A program made the translations under genes and the position numbers. The notes beneath the pieces are model-generated. The model ran no database searches. It was given only the letters and a program-made list of their open reading frames with translations, and was not told where the DNA came from. Positions 56,767 to 64,000 of a DNA stretch of 64,000 bases are shown one piece after another (positions within the stretch are counted from its first letter, which is position 1; every line of letters begins with the position of its first letter). The DNA comes from Flavobacterium sp. ASV13 (GTDB lineage Bacteria > Bacteroidota > Bacteroidia > Flavobacteriales > Flavobacteriaceae), in NCBI RefSeq assembly GCF_000745775.1, contig NZ_JQJY01000010.1, positions 62,001 to 126,000 of the forward strand, read 5' to 3'.

Positions 56767-58134
56767 ATGAAAAAATATATTCTTTTATTTCTAATTTGTA
56801 TTCAGCTCCACGCACAATCGTATCCTGAATTTAAGCCTTTGCGTTTTGATGAAAACTATAAGGTTTTGGAAAAAGATACGGTCAAAAAAAATTGGTACAA
56901 AACCATGAAATATATGCCACTTTCTTCTTCTGGCGAAACATTTTTAAGTTTTGGAGGCGAAATTAGGTATCAATATTTTTATGCCAAAAATGAAAAATGG
57001 GGAGATGATCCTGTCGATGACGATGGCTACATTTTAAACCGATTATTGCTTCACGCCGATTTTCATTCCAGCAAATATTTCCGGGCTTTCATTCAGCTTC
57101 AAAGCAGTAATGCCAACGGAAGAATTGATCCGAGTCCGGTTGATAGCAATCCGCTTGAAGTACATCAGGGTTTTATTGATGTCAATGTGTTTTCTGAAAA
57201 AAATAAACAATTGATTTTTAGAGTCGGAAGACAGGAATTAAGTTACGGTTCACAACGTTTAGTGGCCGTTCGTGACGGACCAAATAACCGTCAGTCTTTT
57301 GATGCTGCAAAAGTCATATTTGGAATCAATAATTTTCGTTCCGATTTATTCTATAGTCATTATGTCGTTGCTGAAGACGGTATTTTTGATGATTCTTCGA
57401 ACAAAAAAAGACAATTTTGGGGAAGTTATTTTGTCATTAATAAGATTCCGGCAATCAAAAATATTGACCTTTATTATTTGGGTTACGAAAGAGCAAATGC
57501 CAATTTTGATGATGCCAGCGGAAAAGAATTACGCCATTCTGTAGGAACCCGTATTTGGGGTAAATATAACGATTGGCGTTATGATGCCGAAGCTCTTTAT
57601 CAATTTGGAGATGTAGCTTCTAAAAATATCAAAGCCTGGACGGTTTCTTTAAATACCGGATATCAATTTACTTCTGTTGTTTTGAAACCAGAATTCGGAT
57701 TTAAAGTCGAATTGATCAGTGGTGATAAAACCAATGGCGACAATCAATTAAATACTTTTAATCCGTTGTTTCCAAGAGGCGCTTACTTTGGATTAGCTTC
57801 TGTTATTGGGCCATCTAATTTAGTTGACTTTCATCCTTCTATTGGTTTTGAATTGGCAAAAAATATTGATTGGGTTATTGATTATGATATGTTTTGGAGA
57901 TACAGCAGCGAAGACGGAATTTACGGTCCAAACACTATTATGATTTATCCAGGCGATGCAACCGATGCTAAAGAAATTGGAAAACAATTGGAAAGTGAAA
58001 TTATTTACACACCAAATCAATATTTGTATTTCCGCGTTGAAGCAACCTGGTTTAAAGCCGGGGATTTCTTAAAAGCAGCCGGAACTGGAAAAAATATGTT
58101 TTTTACTGGCGTAACGGCGCAGATTAAATTTTAA
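56767..58134 (+). CDS. Alginate-export-type outer-membrane porin
   Basis: A 455-residue exported protein (signal 1-17) with a long series of amphipathic beta-strands and the alginate-export domain pattern: FLSFGGEIRYQYFYAKNEKW, RAFIQLQSSNANGRI and LIFRVGRQELSYGSQRLV. It ends in a strand with terminal Phe (VTAQIKF), a barrel-assembly signal. Such porins pass anionic or aromatic small molecules, not only alginate. It is directly downstream of the MBL-fold gene and is likely the entry pore for the cluster's substrate. Confidence 0.88.
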   Translation: MKKYILLFLICIQLHAQSYPEFKPLRFDENYKVLEKDTVKKNWYKTMKYMPLSSSGETFLSFGGEIRYQYFYAKNEKWGDDPVDDDGYILNRLLLHADFHSSKYFRAFIQLQSSNANGRIDPSPVDSNPLEVHQGFIDVNVFSEKNKQLIFRVGRQELSYGSQRLVAVRDGPNNRQSFDAAKVIFGINNFRSDLFYSHYVVAEDGIFDDSSNKKRQFWGSYFVINKIPAIKNIDLYYLGYERANANFDDASGKELRHSVGTRIWGKYNDWRYDAEALYQFGDVASKNIKAWTVSLNTGYQFTSVVLKPEFGFKVELISGDKTNGDNQLNTFNPLFPRGAYFGLASVIGPSNLVDFHPSIGFELAKNIDWVIDYDMFWRYSSEDGIYGPNTIMIYPGDATDAKEIGKQLESEIIYTPNQYLYFRVEATWFKAGDFLKAAGTGKNMFFTGVTAQIKF

Positions 58135-58149
58135 GATTGTTTTTTTCGC

Positions 58150-58256
58150 TGAAAATTGCTCGCAAAGTCGCAAAGACGCAAAGATTTTTCTTTTAAGCTT
58201 TCTAATAAGACTTTGCGTCTCCGCTCCCGATAGCTATCGGGATTGCGAGATTAAAA
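58150..58256. repeat. Intergenic repeat with CGCAAAG words and 16-bp palindrome
   Basis: GCAAAGTCGCAAAGACGCAAAG is countered by CTTTGCGTCT in inverse orientation. A perfect palindrome CCCGATAGCTATCGGG lies at 58226-58241. Both sequence types recur in intergenic spaces of Flavobacterium genomes and may form hairpins on RNA. Confidence 0.55.
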
Positions 58257-58303
58257 AAGCATAGGATAAATAAAAACTTTGATAAAATTCAAAAGATATA
58301 AAA

Positions 58304-59254
58304 ATGACAACAAGAAGAAACTTTATAAAAATGGCTGGTTTAACAGGCGCTGCAGTAATGGCAAATCCTGTTGACACTTTTTCAAATACTATAAAACAAG
58401 AAAAAATGGATTCTGAAACACAAAATAAATGGTTGGATGGCTCACGATTAGTTGTCTCCGTTTCCATGCAGTTTGAAGCGGGCGGTCAGCCTCAAAATGC
58501 AGAAAGTCCGTTTCCTCAAAACATGCAGAAAGGTTATAATGACTTTCCTGCTGAAACCTGGTATCAATATGGTTATAAAGAAGGAATTCCGAGAATGCTG
58601 GACAATTGGGACAAACACGGAATAAAAGTTACTTCGCATATGGTGGGTTCTGCTGTTTTACAAAATCCTGCTCTTGCAAAAGAAATTGTACAACGCGGAC
58701 ATGAAGCGGCTGCTCATGGTATGAATTGGAGTTCGCAATATGCCATGTCTTACGACGAAGAGAAAAAGTTTATAAAAGCGGGTGTTGACGCAATAAAACA
58801 AGTTACCGGATTTACTGCTGTTGGTTATAATGCAAATTGGCTTCGTCGTGGGGAAAACACCATTAAAATACTGCAGGAATTAGGTTTCAGTTATCATATT
58901 GACGATTTAAGCCGAGATGAACCTTTTATCATTCAAGCCAATAAAAAAGATTTTGTTGTTGTTCCCTATACTATTCGCTGCAATGATATCGTTTTGATTG
59001 AAGGGAAAAACTTTTCATCTGATCAATTTTTTAATCAGGTAAAAGCAGAATTTGATCAGCTTTATGCAGAGAGCGAATCCAAACGCAGACAAATGTCAAT
59101 CAGTTTTCATGACAGAATTGGCGGAACTCCGCAAATGGTAAAAACAACATCTGATTTACTCGATTATATTAAAAAACATAATGGTGTAAGTTTTAAAAGA
59201 AAAGATGAAATTGCTAAAATGACGCTTCAGGATAAATCATCCATTCGCGAATAA
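58304..59254 (+). CDS. Tat-exported polysaccharide-deacetylase-family protein (PuuE-like)
   Basis: A 316-residue protein with a twin-arginine signal (TTRRNFIKMAGLTGAA). The NodB-like barrel begins LVVSVSMQFEAGGQPQ, where the usual TFDDG motif is replaced as in PuuE/allantoinase-like members. It retains the HxxxxH metal motif GHEAAAHG and YNANWLRRGENT. Family knowledge therefore favours a C-N hydrolase on a small amide, not chitin deacetylation. That suits the amide and ester hydrolases around it. A terminator follows directly. Confidence 0.85.
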   Translation: MTTRRNFIKMAGLTGAAVMANPVDTFSNTIKQEKMDSETQNKWLDGSRLVVSVSMQFEAGGQPQNAESPFPQNMQKGYNDFPAETWYQYGYKEGIPRMLDNWDKHGIKVTSHMVGSAVLQNPALAKEIVQRGHEAAAHGMNWSSQYAMSYDEEKKFIKAGVDAIKQVTGFTAVGYNANWLRRGENTIKILQELGFSYHIDDLSRDEPFIIQANKKDFVVVPYTIRCNDIVLIEGKNFSSDQFFNQVKAEFDQLYAESESKRRQMSISFHDRIGGTPQMVKTTSDLLDYIKKHNGVSFKRKDEIAKMTLQDKSSIRE

Positions 59255-59263
59255 TTCAAACCT

Positions 59264-59293
59264 AAAAAGCCAGAAATTTTTTTTGGCTTTTTC
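59264..59293 (+). terminator. Terminator after the deacetylase-family gene
   Basis: AAAAAGCCA pairs with TGGCTTTTT around a T-rich loop, about 10 nt beyond the stop. Confidence 0.75.
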
Positions 59294-59542
59294 TCTATAA
59301 GTTTAAAATTCTATATAAAACAGTTTCAGCTCATAAATTAGCGAAATATCGCAACTATCACAACTCCTTAAAAACAGTCAAAGCCTTATTATCATTGACT
59401 TTATACTTTTAGGCACATTAATTGGCATTGTTTGGCATTCAAATAAATCAATTAAAGTACCGAAAATGAAAATCAACAAAGAATGGCATTCTACTCGAGA
59501 TCCTTAAATTCTGATAAAAAAAATCACCCCCATTTTTACTTC

Positions 59543-59587
59543 TTAATCTAGATTAATCGATGCAGGTTTTATTCTATAATATATTTG
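59543..59587 (+). promoter_or_regulatory. Palindromic operator and -7 box before the chloroperoxidase-type hydrolase
   Basis: A perfect 14-bp palindrome TTAATCTAGATTAA (59543-59556) lies 23 nt before TATATTTG at 59580-59587, a good -7 box. The palindrome covers the -33 region where no TTG is present, so a repressor or activator site is plausible. Earlier in this 447-bp gap only the terminator and three TGGCATT words were seen. Confidence 0.45.
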
Positions 59588-59701
59588 CATCATACTAATA
59601 ACAAAACAAAATATAAATTGATTTAAAAGTTAAAATTAAAAACTTAATATTCAATTTTAGTTAAAATTTTAAAACAATATTAATCTTAAAATCAAAAAAC
59701 C

Positions 59702-60517
59702 ATGAGCACATTTACAGTAAAAGACGGAGCAGAAATTTTTTATAAAGATTGGGGAACTGGACAACCAATTGTTTTTCATCACGGCTGGCCATTATCAAGT
59801 GATGATTGGGATGCACAAATGATGTTTTTCCTAAAACAAGGTTACAGAGTTATTGCGCACGATCGTCGCGGACACGGACGCTCAAGCCAAACTTCTGAAG
59901 GAAATAACATGGAAACTTACGCATCTGACATTGCTCAATTAGTTGAAGCTTTAGATTTAAAAGATGCTATTCACGTTGGTCACTCAACTGGAGGCGGAGA
60001 AGTAATTCGTTACGCTGCGAAATACGGAAAAGGACGTATTGCAAAAGCTGTAATCATTAGCGCTGTACCGCCAATTATGGTTCAAAGCGAATCAAATCCA
60101 GAAGGTGTGCCTTTGTCTATTTTTGACGAAATCAGAAACGGAACAGCTTTTACCAGATCACAATATTTTTATGATTTCCCTATTCCTTTTTATGGATGGA
60201 ATCGCGAAGGACAAACCGTTCAGGAAGGAATTAAGCAAAATTGGTGGCGCCAAGGATTGATGGGATCTGTTTTAGCGCATTACGAAGGAATCAAAGCTTT
60301 CTCTGAAACCGATTTTAGAGAAGATCTTAAAAGTTTGGATATTCCGGTACTTGTATTACACGGAGAAGATGACCAGATCGTTCCTTATCATCAAGCACCA
60401 AAATCAGCTGCATTGCTAAAAAACGGAAAATTGATTTCTTACCCAGGATTTCCTCACGGAATGCCTACAACTGAGGCAGAAACAATCAACAAGGATATTT
60501 TGGCTTTTATAAAATAA
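59702..60517 (+). CDS. Alpha/beta hydrolase, non-haem chloroperoxidase/arylesterase type
   Basis: A 271-residue cytoplasmic hydrolase closely resembling cofactor-free haloperoxidases/perhydrolases. It shows FHHGWPLSSDDWD (oxyanion hole), AHDRRGHGRSS, nucleophile Ser95 in GHSTGGGEV, an Asp in HGEDDQIVP, and a His in FPHGMPTT. Family members hydrolyse aryl esters and can make peracids from carboxylic acids. It has its own promoter and a strong terminator, which marks a separate transcript. Confidence 0.92.
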   Translation: MSTFTVKDGAEIFYKDWGTGQPIVFHHGWPLSSDDWDAQMMFFLKQGYRVIAHDRRGHGRSSQTSEGNNMETYASDIAQLVEALDLKDAIHVGHSTGGGEVIRYAAKYGKGRIAKAVIISAVPPIMVQSESNPEGVPLSIFDEIRNGTAFTRSQYFYDFPIPFYGWNREGQTVQEGIKQNWWRQGLMGSVLAHYEGIKAFSETDFREDLKSLDIPVLVLHGEDDQIVPYHQAPKSAALLKNGKLISYPGFPHGMPTTEAETINKDILAFIK

Positions 60518-60524
60518 ATTAATC

Positions 60525-60563
60525 AAAACTGCCTGTGAAAGGTTTGTTTTTACAGGCAGTTTT
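60525..60563 (+). terminator. Terminator after the chloroperoxidase-type hydrolase
   Basis: AAAACTGCCTGT pairs perfectly with ACAGGCAGTTTT around a 15-nt T-rich loop, starting 8 nt after the stop. Confidence 0.85.
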
Positions 60564-60577
60564 AATCTTATCAAATT

Positions 60578-60898
60578 ATGAGTTTTTTCCAACAACCCTC
60601 TTTCGATACCGTTACTGAAGCTTTGCAATGGTTGAGTTCTCAAGGTTTTACAGCAGATTTTAATCTTGATTCAGATTGCATTCGTTGCAACACTACCAAA
60701 CAAAGCTTGTCGCCGGAAGAATTCAAAATTGAATATTTATTTCGCTTTGAAGGCGACAGTAATCCCGCAGATGAAGATATTGTGTACGGCATTATATCTG
60801 AAATCCATAATCTGAAAGGTGTTCTAACGAATGCTTTCGGAACTTATGCCGACAGTGTTTCAACTGAAATGATTAGAAAACTTTCCATACATCAATAA
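60578..60898 (+). CDS. Small conserved-looking protein of unknown function
   Basis: A 106-residue protein with clear domain-like composition: helix SFDTVTEALQWLSSQGFTADF, strand/turn CIRCNTTKQSLSPEEFKIEYLFRFEGDSNPADE, and a final helix. Homologues in Bacteroidota are, as I recall, often labelled phosphoribosylpyrophosphate synthetase, a label its size does not support. Function is unknown. It starts 14 nt after the terminator of the preceding gene. Confidence 0.75.
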   Translation: MSFFQQPSFDTVTEALQWLSSQGFTADFNLDSDCIRCNTTKQSLSPEEFKIEYLFRFEGDSNPADEDIVYGIISEIHNLKGVLTNAFGTYADSVSTEMIRKLSIHQ

Positions 60899-60995
60899 CT
60901 AAAAATGTCTTTTTCAAAAGGCAAATTCTTTAACAACCAATTAAAAGTTTTGTCTTTCATTGGCTTAACTAAATATAAATCTTAAAATAAAAATT

Positions 60996-61628
60996 ATGAA
61001 ACCATCAGTTAACTTATTGACCCCAGACAATCACGCTTTAGTATTAATCGATTTTGAAGGTCAAATGGCTTTTGCTACAAGCAATCTTCCTGTACACGAA
61101 TTGCGTACGAATGTTGCCATTGTTGCAGGAGCATCAAAAATTTTTAATGTAAGTACGATTGTAACAACTGTTGCAGAAGAAAGTTTTTCAGGGCCGGTTT
61201 TTCCAGAAGTAGAAGAATTTTATCCAATTGCAACTTCAGGATATATCGATCGTACGACAATGAATACTTGGGAAGATGAAAATGCTTATAAAGCCATTGT
61301 AGCAAAGAAAAAACAAAAACTAGTTCTTGCTGGATTATGGACGAGTGTTTGTATCGTTGGTCCGGTTTTATCAGCCATAGAAGAAGGTTATCAAGTATAT
61401 GTAATTACAGATGCCTGTGGTGATGTAAGCAAAGAAGCGCACGAACGTGCTGTAGAAAGAATGATTCAAGCTGGCGCAATTCCGGTAACTGCTATCCAAT
61501 ATTTATTAGAACTTCAAAGAGATTGGGCTCGCCAGGAAACCTATGGTCCTGTGACTTCTTTGATGAAAAAATATGGAGGTTCTTATGGTATAGGAATTCA
61601 ATATGCACACACAATGCTGAAACACTAA
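60996..61628 (+). CDS. Isochorismatase-like cysteine hydrolase (YcaC type)
   Basis: A 210-residue cysteine hydrolase. The catalytic Asp19 is in LVLIDFEGQM and the nucleophile Cys119 in LAGLWTSVCIVG. By eye the usual Lys region reads YIDRTTMNTW with Arg86. The C-terminal ARQETYGPVTSLMKKYGGSYG ending is typical of YcaC-related members. Such enzymes cleave amides or related bonds of small molecules. The cytoplasmic YtcJ amidohydrolase starts 61 bp downstream on the same strand, so the two are probably cotranscribed. Confidence 0.9.
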   Translation: MKPSVNLLTPDNHALVLIDFEGQMAFATSNLPVHELRTNVAIVAGASKIFNVSTIVTTVAEESFSGPVFPEVEEFYPIATSGYIDRTTMNTWEDENAYKAIVAKKKQKLVLAGLWTSVCIVGPVLSAIEEGYQVYVITDACGDVSKEAHERAVERMIQAGAIPVTAIQYLLELQRDWARQETYGPVTSLMKKYGGSYGIGIQYAHTMLKH

Positions 61629-61689
61629 TCTAGTAAACGCATTTACAATATCAGAACCTATCCAAAGCTCAACTCTAATCAATTAATTT

Positions 61690-63576
61690 ATGAAAGCAGA
61701 TTTAATTTTATTCAACGGAAAAATTCATAGTTTCAATCCAGAAACTCCAGATGTTACAGCAGTTGCAATCAAAGACGGAAAATTTATTGCCGTTGGAAAT
61801 GACAGCGAAATTATGAGTTTTGCTTCTGAAGAAACCAAAATAATCGACCTTCAGAATAAGAGAGCTGTTCCTGGAATCAACGATTCGCATATTCACCTCA
61901 TCCGTGGCGGATTAAACTATAATTTGGAATTACGTTGGGACGGAGTTCCTTCTCTAGCCGATGCACTTCGAATGTTGAAAGAGCAAGTCGACCGCACTCC
62001 AAATCCGCAATGGGTTCGTGTGGTTGGTGGTTGGTCTGAATTTCAGTTTGCTGAACGCAGAATGCCAACTTTAGAAGAAATAAATGCCATTGCACCAGAT
62101 ACTCCAGTTTTTATTCTGCATTTGTATGATCGTGCAATCATGAATAGAGCCGCACTAAGAGCAGTTGGTTACAATAAAAACACTCCTGCTCCGCCGGGCG
62201 GACATATAGAACGCGACTCAAACGGAGAGCCAACCGGACTTATAATTGCGACTCCAAATGCAATGATTTTGTATTCAACTTTGGCTAAAGGCCCAACGCT
62301 TTCTTATGAACACCAAATCAATTCGACGCGTCATTTCATGAAAGAATTGAACCGTTTCGGAATTACAAGTGTTATTGATGCCGGAGGCGGTTTTCAAAAC
62401 TTTCCAGACGATTATAAAGTGGTAAATGAATTGAATGAAAAGAAACAATTAACCGTAAGAATTGCCTATAATCTATTCACTCAAAAGCCAAAACACGAAT
62501 TTGAAGATTTTTCAGATTGGATTGATAATGTGAAATTATACCAAGGAAACGACATGTATCGTCATAACGGAGCCGGTGAAATGTTAGTTTTTTCTGCTGC
62601 TGATTTTGAAGATTTCCTTCAGCCAAGACCTGATCTTCCAGAAAATATGGAAGCCGAATTAGAAAAGGTAGTTCGTCTTTTGGTAGAAAATCGCTGGCCG
62701 TTCAGACTTCATGCGACTTATAACGAGAGCATTACTAGATTTTTGAATGTTTTTGAAAAGATCAACCAGGATGTCCCTTTCAACGGACTTCCTTGGATAT
62801 TTGACCACGCCGAAACGATTGACGAAAGAAACATTGAACGTGTAAAAGCTTTAGGCGGCGGAATTGCTGTACAAAGCAGAATGGCGTATCAAGGTGAATA
62901 TTTCACAGATCGTTACGGAGCAAAAGCAGCCGAAAACACACCACCAATCAAAAAAATGATTGAAATGGAAGTTCCTGTTGGTGCGGGTTCAGATGCTACA
63001 CGTGTGAGCAGTTATAATCCGTGGGTTTCTATGTATTGGATGACGGTCGGAAAAACCGTTGGAGGCTTACAATTGTATAATGAAACCCGATTGAACAGAC
63101 AAACTGCTTTGGAATTGTACACTAGAGGAAGCGCCTGGTTTTCGCAGGAACAAACTAAAAAAGGTGATATTAAAGTTGGAATGTTCGCTGATTTAGTGGT
63201 TTTAGATCGTGACTATTTTTCTATTGATGACGAAGACATCAAGAAAATAGAAGCTGACCTGACCATTGTAGATGGAAAAATTGTGTATGCAAATGGAGAT
63301 TTTTCTTCGTTCTCACCTCCTACTATTCCAATTTTACCAGATTGGTCGCCAACAAATATTTACAACGGTTATCCTGTAAGAAGCAGTTTTCAAAGTACGA
63401 TTGAAAAAAATGCAAAAGCAGATATTAAACCAAAACTGACTTCACAAATTCACAGTTGCAGCGGAAGTTGTGATGTTCATTTACACAATCACGACGCTGC
63501 CCGAATGAGCAATGTTCCGGTCAATAATTATAATGCATTTTGGGGCGCCTTAGGTTGTTCTTGTTTTGCTTTCTAA
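61690..63576 (+). CDS. Cytoplasmic YtcJ-type amidohydrolase with Cys/His-rich tail
   Basis: A 628-residue amidohydrolase without signal peptide (MKADLILFNGKIHSFNPE). The metal site is AVPGINDSHIHLIRGGLNY, followed by RLHATYNES, IFDHAETI and GAGSDATRVSS. Compared with the exported paralogue at 53849-55612, it has about 45 extra residues at the C-terminus with many Cys and His (HSCSGSCDVHLHNHD and GALGCSCFAF), a possible metal-binding tail. The isochorismatase-like gene precedes it and a DoxX gene follows 11 bp after its stop. Confidence 0.9.
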   Translation: MKADLILFNGKIHSFNPETPDVTAVAIKDGKFIAVGNDSEIMSFASEETKIIDLQNKRAVPGINDSHIHLIRGGLNYNLELRWDGVPSLADALRMLKEQVDRTPNPQWVRVVGGWSEFQFAERRMPTLEEINAIAPDTPVFILHLYDRAIMNRAALRAVGYNKNTPAPPGGHIERDSNGEPTGLIIATPNAMILYSTLAKGPTLSYEHQINSTRHFMKELNRFGITSVIDAGGGFQNFPDDYKVVNELNEKKQLTVRIAYNLFTQKPKHEFEDFSDWIDNVKLYQGNDMYRHNGAGEMLVFSAADFEDFLQPRPDLPENMEAELEKVVRLLVENRWPFRLHATYNESITRFLNVFEKINQDVPFNGLPWIFDHAETIDERNIERVKALGGGIAVQSRMAYQGEYFTDRYGAKAAENTPPIKKMIEMEVPVGAGSDATRVSSYNPWVSMYWMTVGKTVGGLQLYNETRLNRQTALELYTRGSAWFSQEQTKKGDIKVGMFADLVVLDRDYFSIDDEDIKKIEADLTIVDGKIVYANGDFSSFSPPTIPILPDWSPTNIYNGYPVRSSFQSTIEKNAKADIKPKLTSQIHSCSGSCDVHLHNHDAARMSNVPVNNYNAFWGALGCSCFAF

Positions 63577-63587
63577 ATTTTAAAGAA

Positions 63588-64000
63588 ATGATTGATATTA
63601 TAAAACAAATCCTTTATTCTGATTTAGGAAATTCGTTCAACAATGCGGCGCTTTTAGTATTTAGAGTTTTGCTTGCAATTGAATTATTCAGAGTACACGG
63701 AATGAAGAAATTCAGAATTGAAAACGGACAAAAAGAACACGTTCCGAATCCGTTGCATCTGCCTGAAAAACTGAATGGATTAGTAGCTACTTTTTCAGAT
63801 ACTATAATTCCGTTTTTCATTATTCTCGGACTCGGAACACGACTTGCCGTCCTTCCAACAATTGGTGTTACGGCTGTTGGTTATTTTGTGGTTCACCGAA
63901 ATGATTCACTAGAAGTACGCGACGTTCCTTATATGTATACTTTATCACTATTACTGCTTCTTGCACTTGGCGCAGGAACTTATTCACTTGATTATTATTT
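63588..64000 (+). CDS. DoxX-family membrane protein (3' end outside window)
   Basis: The first 137 codons of a membrane protein, cut by the window end. The ATG is at 63588. Helices are visible at NNAALLVFRVLLAIELFRVHG, FSDTIIPFFIILGLGTRLAVLPTIGV and MYTLSLLLLLALGAG, the usual four-helix layout of DoxX proteins. These are linked to thiol or quinone redox roles in other bacteria. It is 11 bp after the amidohydrolase stop and is likely in the same operon. Confidence 0.8.
   Translation, partial: MIDIIKQILYSDLGNSFNNAALLVFRVLLAIELFRVHGMKKFRIENGQKEHVPNPLHLPEKLNGLVATFSDTIIPFFIILGLGTRLAVLPTIGVTAVGYFVVHRNDSLEVRDVPYMYTLSLLLLLALGAGTYSLDYY

Noticed and set aside
59422..59491. TTGGCATTG/TTTGGCATTC words as sigma-54 sites
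   Set aside because: The distance between GG and GC is 9, not 10, and no second candidate fits; probably chance in AT-rich DNA.
1..64000. tRNA, rRNA, insertion sequences, replication origin
   Set aside because: No cloverleaf, rRNA-like stretch, transposase or DnaA-box cluster was recognised on reading both strands; a covariance-model scan would be the decisive test.

Overview
The window looks like a chromosomal segment of a Flavobacterium-like member of the Bacteroidota. The DNA is AT-rich. It carries a SusC/SusD pair, a hybrid two-component regulator of the polysaccharide-utilisation type, SprB-repeat and type IX secretion signals, and several promoters of the TTG-N17-23-TAnnTTTG class. No tRNA, rRNA, CRISPR array, transposase or integrase was seen.

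Region 1 (1-20323, minus strand) begins with the 5' end of a probable vanadium-haloperoxidase-like gene and a small exported protein. A polysaccharide utilisation locus follows. In transcription order it encodes a GH43, a three-module esterase, a GH95, a GH3, a hybrid two-component regulator, SusC and SusD. The activities fit debranching and de-esterification of a decorated arabinoxylan. The GH95 has Thr where alpha-L-fucosidases have His, which points to alpha-L-galactose removal. A 12-bp palindrome overlaps the -33 box of the GH43 promoter.

Region 2 (20644-31010) holds a tiny acidic ORF and a Tat-exported aldo/keto reductase. It also holds a four-gene minus-strand operon: a phage tail-collar protein, a LivK-like binding protein without a signal peptide, a 2072-residue protein with 16 SprB repeats and a type IX sorting tail, and an outer-membrane barrel.

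Region 3 (31256-35073) is the most unusual part. I read it as a small ribosomally made peptide (RiPP-like) locus. A 49-residue precursor has a double-glycine leader and a two-Cys core. Upstream of it lie a C39-like (catalytically dead)/VKOR/thioredoxin fusion and a glycosyltransferase-like protein. Both larger genes have the same 16-bp motif upstream. No transporter or dedicated protease is in the window.

Region 4 (35210-44656) contains a lipoprotein, a roadblock/LC7-like protein, a secreted beta-helix-like protein, a signal-peptide-bearing Ppx/GppA-like protein, an MFS transporter, an orphan BstXI-like restriction nuclease, an AraC regulator preceded by tandem 21-bp repeats, and a luciferase-like monooxygenase.

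Region 5 (45158-64000, plus strand) starts with stress genes (a large catalase with a GAT-like tail and a DUF892 ferritin-like protein). A histidine kinase and a sigma-54-type response regulator follow. The rest is a dense set of small-molecule hydrolases: three alpha/beta hydrolases, two YtcJ-type amidohydrolases (one exported, one cytoplasmic), a metallo-beta-lactamase-fold protein with altered metal ligands, an alginate-export-type porin, a Tat-exported deacetylase, an isochorismatase-like hydrolase, and a DoxX protein cut by the window end. Their substrate cannot be read from sequence.
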